Of a stretch of DNA of 64,000 bases, positions 59,929 through 64,000 are shown one piece after another (position 1 is the stretch's first letter; each line of letters starts with the position of its first letter). The translations under genes and the position numbers were made by a program. The notes under the pieces were generated by a model. The model was not told the DNA's origin and did no database searches. It worked only from the letters and a program-made list of their open reading frames with translations. Source of the DNA: Eudorina sp. 2006-703-Eu-15 (Eukaryota; Chlorophyta; Chlorophyceae; Chlamydomonadales; Volvocaceae); assembly GCA_003117195.1 (NCBI GenBank), contig BDSI01000014.1:1433001-1497000 (forward strand), written 5' to 3'.

Positions 59929-62900
59929 CTACTGCCATGGTGGGCCCTGTTGGCCAAGAAGACCGAAGCGCAGGTTGGCGTCCAGCTGCTGCGAGAGGCG
60001 ACGGACTTCCTCCAACAACATCCGGTTCTCTTGCTGCAACAGTGCGATGTCGTTCCGATGCGCCATCTGCGTAGAGCGTGGGGCAAGCAGGCATGCAACT
60101 GAGCGCGACCTGATGAAGTGCGATTCAAAAGAATGGAGCTGTGCAAATGTGGAGGTTTTCAAATACCAACAAAGAAGCGGATACGGCCAGCTCACCGGCA
60201 AAAATATGTTCCTCTGCTTTGTCCTTCAACCCCGGATGTCGGGAAGCTAGCGCACGTACCTCTGCCGCCACTGTTTGCCGCACCATGTCGGCTTGGAGCC
60301 CCCGGACGAGGTCCCGGACCTCCTGCCGGAAGTCGTCGAGGTAAGTTCGGAGTCCAGCTGCCGACATAACGTCGCCACCAGTACTGCCATGCGGTCTGGT
60401 CAGCGGGTACCCGCCCCCCGATACCGTTGCACGGGGGCTCCTCGGCCTGTAAAGTCACAGCATGGCAATCTGAGATTGGTTGCTGGCGTTGCTGATGAAG
60501 GTGCACGAACACTAATGAGCGATTGTGGCCGGTCGCAAACACGCGCCACAGTCACTATCGCAGGCGCGTCCCGGCAGAGCATTGGATAAGCACGTATGAA
60601 ACCTTGTCACCGTCGACAAAACTGCGTAAGTATCTTGGCCCGTTGGATCACCCGGTCGGGACGAAGGGTCGACCTTGTAACGGTTGCATAAATGCAAGCG
60701 AAGAAGCAATTCGCAACTACCGTGCGGACACACGGGAATGCGCGACAGATCCTCCCCCACCAAACCCTAGAGAGCAGCCTCCGAATCTCGCGGAGACGGA
60801 CCGTGAGGGTGAAGAGACGGGGGAACTGGTGCTGGCCACAGCTCCGCCCACCAGCGTGCGGGCTGCCGGCGACACTGTCGGCCCGTCCCCGCCGGCGGCC
60901 TCATCTTGCCCTCCTGTCGGCGTTGTGCTGCTGCTTGCGTTGCCACCCATGTCCGAGGGGCGCTTGTGGGACCCAATCGGTGGTGCGATCCCCGGTATGA
61001 CCACGGGGGTAACCCCGGGGTGTCGGGGGGCTTGAGGCTGTTGCGAGCTGGACGGCTGTGGATTTCCGGGTTGACTGGATGGCCCTGACGTCGGCGCCGG
61101 CCCCGCCGAGCCTGGGGTAGATCCGTTCCCTTGCGCGCCGGTGGGCTGCGCTGCGAAGCCCGGCGCGCTCCCCACAGATGTGGTTGGCACTGGCGCTTGC
61201 CTGTGCTGCATGCCAGCTGCCGTCGGACCTGTCGTAGATCCGGTGAGGCCACCGCGTGCTGATGGGCCTTCTTGCTTCTCCGGAGGCTGCCGTTGCGAGA
61301 CCGAGCCTGCAGCCATCAGGACGGAGTGAGCGGCATGTCTCTTCAGCGGCGGCTCCTCGTCTAGGAGCTCGCCCAGCTCCGCCACCCAGCCGCTGCCTGG
61401 CCTACCGTCCGCAGCGTCCGCCGGCGTGGCTTGTTGCGTAGACAGCTGCTCTTGCGCAGAGACGGCAGCCGCCGGCACAGGTGTCGGCGTAGCTGCACTG
61501 TCTTTGCTCTCCCGGGTCGAGTCACGTGACTCTCGGTGCTCCCTACATCAGTGCAGCATGGACGTCGTCTCGTTGGCATACCACCCGGAGTCACACCGGT
61601 AGTCTTAGACAGCGCAGCGTCGGCACAGCTGTCGCACAATGCATGGCGGCTGCCGCAGTTGGACTGCCAAGCTGTGATGTACCGATGTGCATCTCCGGCG
61701 TGGTTCTGCCTAAGCGCCACTGGCAGAAGAGTGGCGACACGGTTTCGCAGCTGCTTCGACTGACGCTGCCTGCTGTTTCGCTGTGTGAATCTGCCTTACC
61801 TCATCCTCTGGAAGGCGACGTCCATGACGTCCAGGTGCGTGCCGATGTCGAAGACCTTAATGAGCCCCGCCTTTGCCACGTTCTGCGTCATGATGCCGAT
61901 GGTAGTGCATAAAGATTAGGAAGCCTTAGAAGCGTACGCTTCAGCTTGTGAAGGCAGATGAGTCGAAGGCTTAAGAGAATGACGTCCCCACAACCCAGAG
62001 CACACCCTCATCACGAGAAATCCAACTGCGCATCCCGACAATACGCTAGGGACAGATCCTTGCGTAACAATGCCTTAACAATGCCCAAGCTCGCACATAT
62101 ACAGGATACGTGCCTGTCGGTGCTGTATGAGCTCGTCAACTCGGAGCAGCCCCACGCGTCCATCTGCAGAGGGATGCAAACGGGATGGCGGGCGTATCGT
62201 TGCGATCAGCATTTTTCGACAGCATCCGCAACTGTCGCGCAGCTCGATGACAGAAGCCAAGCAAGCACAGCCGCCCATGCAAGTCAGTCCAGCACACACG
62301 CCGCGGCGGTCCCGTTCCTGAGCAGCCACGCACCCTTTGTCCCAACGGCGACCAGCTGTCCATCGTCGCGGACCATCATGCAGGACACCGCAACGCTCAG
62401 CTCGACGGAGAAGCTCGCTTGGCTCTGAAGCAGACAACAGGCAGTTGGCGAAAATGATAAGACTCAAAACCCTTTCGATGCACGGAATGACTGTGCGACC
62501 GGGCAGCGGCCAGGCAGCACAGCGCTTTAGTAGGCGGCTTAGGCTCGCGTCATGGCGTGCCACGCGGCACCTGCAATGGGACCTCAGCCGAACGCATACT
62601 TCCCAGACTTACCTGAACGTTGGGAAAGCTTCGCAAGTCGATCACGCACAGCTGGCCGCTTTCGGAGCATGCCAGTAGCACACTCGCGGGCACCTGCACG
62701 ACATCGCATCCAGCATACAGGCATGTTAGGGCGTGCCAACATGAAGTTCATAAAAGCGCTGATTGCCCGTTAGGGAGGGGCATCCACACCGCACCTTGTT
62801 ATACGCGGCGAACCCAACGCCCATCACCCGGCCGCGCAGCTTGTTGGGCATCACCACAGGACCTGCATCCGGCGCGGGTCGTGGTTTGGGTCAGTCCGGT

Positions 62901-63815
62901 ATTGGCGACACAGGCTTGCATTCTGTAGCTAGTGCGCATCGCAGTCAGACTGGCGCGAGGGAAGGTCGCTCAGATCATGCAGCAACCTCGAATAGACTGC
63001 TTGTACAACTGGCGCGCATATGCGTCAGGGGAAACGCGCGTCGACTTGCGCCCTGTGAAGTGACTCGGATGTGAAACCGCCTGGCCAGCAATGGCGGCTT
63101 ACCTGATGCCATAGGCGAGATCTGCCACACGAGGACCTGACCGTCGTCCGCGCCAGCGGCCAGCCTGCGTGGTCGTGAAGCAGGTCGCTGCGTTGCTCAG
63201 TGCTACCATGGGCGGCCTCCACCGTGCACTTCGATAGGAAGTCGTGCAACGAACTCACAGCGGCCGCAGGCTTTAGCCTCCATACTTGTCGCGTACATGT
63301 CACCACATATATTTCGGACACCTAATGCACCTGCCGCCAATCTGATAGGCTGACCACGAAGCTCCGCTTCGTGGCTTCAATCTTGTTGCAAGGATAAGAA
63401 TCAAACCCATTCCTGGCTGGGAGGGCTCAACACAATCATACCTGAGTGGCTTGCTCGCCTGTGAGAAGGCAAGGCATCGCTTCGGGGTCATCAGCATAGG
63501 CCCCCCTGCAAGCGGCCCTATCGTTGCACGCGCTCCTGAGCCGGCCTCGTGCAAATACACAGCGCCAATGGAGCTGCAGGCGTTTACACGGGTATGCATA
63601 ACAATCACCGGCCCAAATGTGCGACGCCGGAGAACACGCCAGCAACCCAGTTTGGCCTGCACTGCAAACTGCCATGCATTGGATCTACAATGTCATCCCG
63701 CTTACTTCGAAGAAGCGACATGGGTCGTGCTCACGGAGGCCGCTATCGCCAGAATGGGCCGGTCATGGTCCTGGAGGATAACCGGCGGCTTTGCTGGAGT
63801 GCCACTTGCCGAGAC
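59929..63815 (-). CDS. NEDD1: NEDD1 (GCP-WD), gamma-tubulin ring complex adaptor, 5' end incomplete
   Basis: NEDD1 recruits the gamma-tubulin ring complex to centrosomes or basal bodies, spindles and existing microtubules. Exons found: 63735-63815, 63442-63458 (17 nt), 63103-63164, 62795-62862, 62613-62693, 62334-62424, 62114-62163, 61800-61882, 60721-61497, 60196-60383, and a last exon ending at 59929. WD40 blades are visible, for example RLAAGADDGQVLVWQI, SVLLACSESGQLCVIDLRSF and DGQLVAVGTKDGRVGLLRVD followed by LDVMDVAFQRM. A ~250-residue disordered Ser/Pro/Gly-rich linker follows. The C-terminal helical part (YLDDFRQEVRDLVRGLQADM, then NDIALLQQENRMLLEEVRRL) matches the gamma-tubulin-binding end of NEDD1. 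The intron after 62114 would use a GC donor. The acceptor of the last exon (near 60103 or 60077) is uncertain. The N-terminal blades must lie to the right, partly outside the window. Confidence 0.75.
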
Positions 63816-64000
63816 CTGTAGGTGGGTGTATGGATGGTACGGACAGGCGTTGCACATGTCCATGCAATGAAACGCGAGTCTAATTACAGCGACTCCCGTT
63901 TAAAGGACGTCCGAGTACGGATGCCGTTTTGCCCAGTCAGGCAACGCAGGCACCCACATCGCCTTCACGAGGTCAGTCATACCGAGCCCCTGTGCCGTTC
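63816..64000. other. Right-edge segment, probably NEDD1 intron and possibly another exon
   Basis: On the minus strand an open frame beginning MTDLVKAMWVPALPDW could be part of an upstream NEDD1 exon, with possible donors nearby, but there is too little sequence to decide. Confidence 0.3.

Overview
This is a stretch of nuclear genome from a green alga, most likely a chlamydomonadalean (Chlamydomonas/Volvox-like) species. The reasons are its high GC, many short GT-AG introns, proteins padded with long Ala/Gly/Pro/Gln runs, abundant (AC)n and other microsatellites, TGTAA-type 3' end signals, and a gene set (CDPK, GRDP/DUF1399, EFL1, NEDD1, RPC9) typical of plants and algae. There is no sign of bacterial or organellar DNA. 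Organism and functions are inferred from sequence reading alone; no database search was run.

Layout. (1) 1-3357, minus: 5' part of EFL1, the EF-2-like GTPase of 60S ribosome maturation, running off the left edge. (2) 3876-14542, plus: a 13-exon gene for a ~2,210-residue, mostly disordered PHD-finger protein of unknown function, divergent from EFL1. (3) 17220-22130, plus: a complete 8-exon GRDP/DUF1399-type gene (982 aa). (4) 23708-29426, minus: two tandem paralogues coding for membrane-anchored, helical, coiled-coil-like proteins of no family I recognise. (5) 29427-38596: mostly non-coding, repeat-bearing DNA with one probable low-complexity ORF (34551-35390, minus). (6) 38597-45363, minus: a 14-exon calcium-dependent protein kinase (696 aa) with an N-terminal Met-Gly-Cys acylation signal, a kinase domain and four EF-hands. 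(7) 46862-56958, minus: a head-to-tail array of one APE-type LINE family: a full-length 7.4 kb copy (ORF1 plus ORF2), a 5'-truncated 2.25 kb copy and a 45-bp stub, each ending in a (CA)n tract. (8) 57399-58763, minus: RPC9, the small RNA polymerase III stalk subunit. (9) 59929-63815 and probably to the right edge, minus: NEDD1, the WD40 adaptor of the gamma-tubulin ring complex.

The host genes are unrelated housekeeping or signalling genes and do not form an operon or functional cluster. The parts that look like more than ordinary genome are the LINE array sitting in microsatellite DNA, the orphan tandem paralogue pair, and the giant PHD protein. Exon models were built by hand: GT-AG (occasionally GC-AG) sites were chosen so that reading phases join, and for EFL1, the PHD gene, GRDP, the CDPK and RPC9 every junction is phase-consistent.
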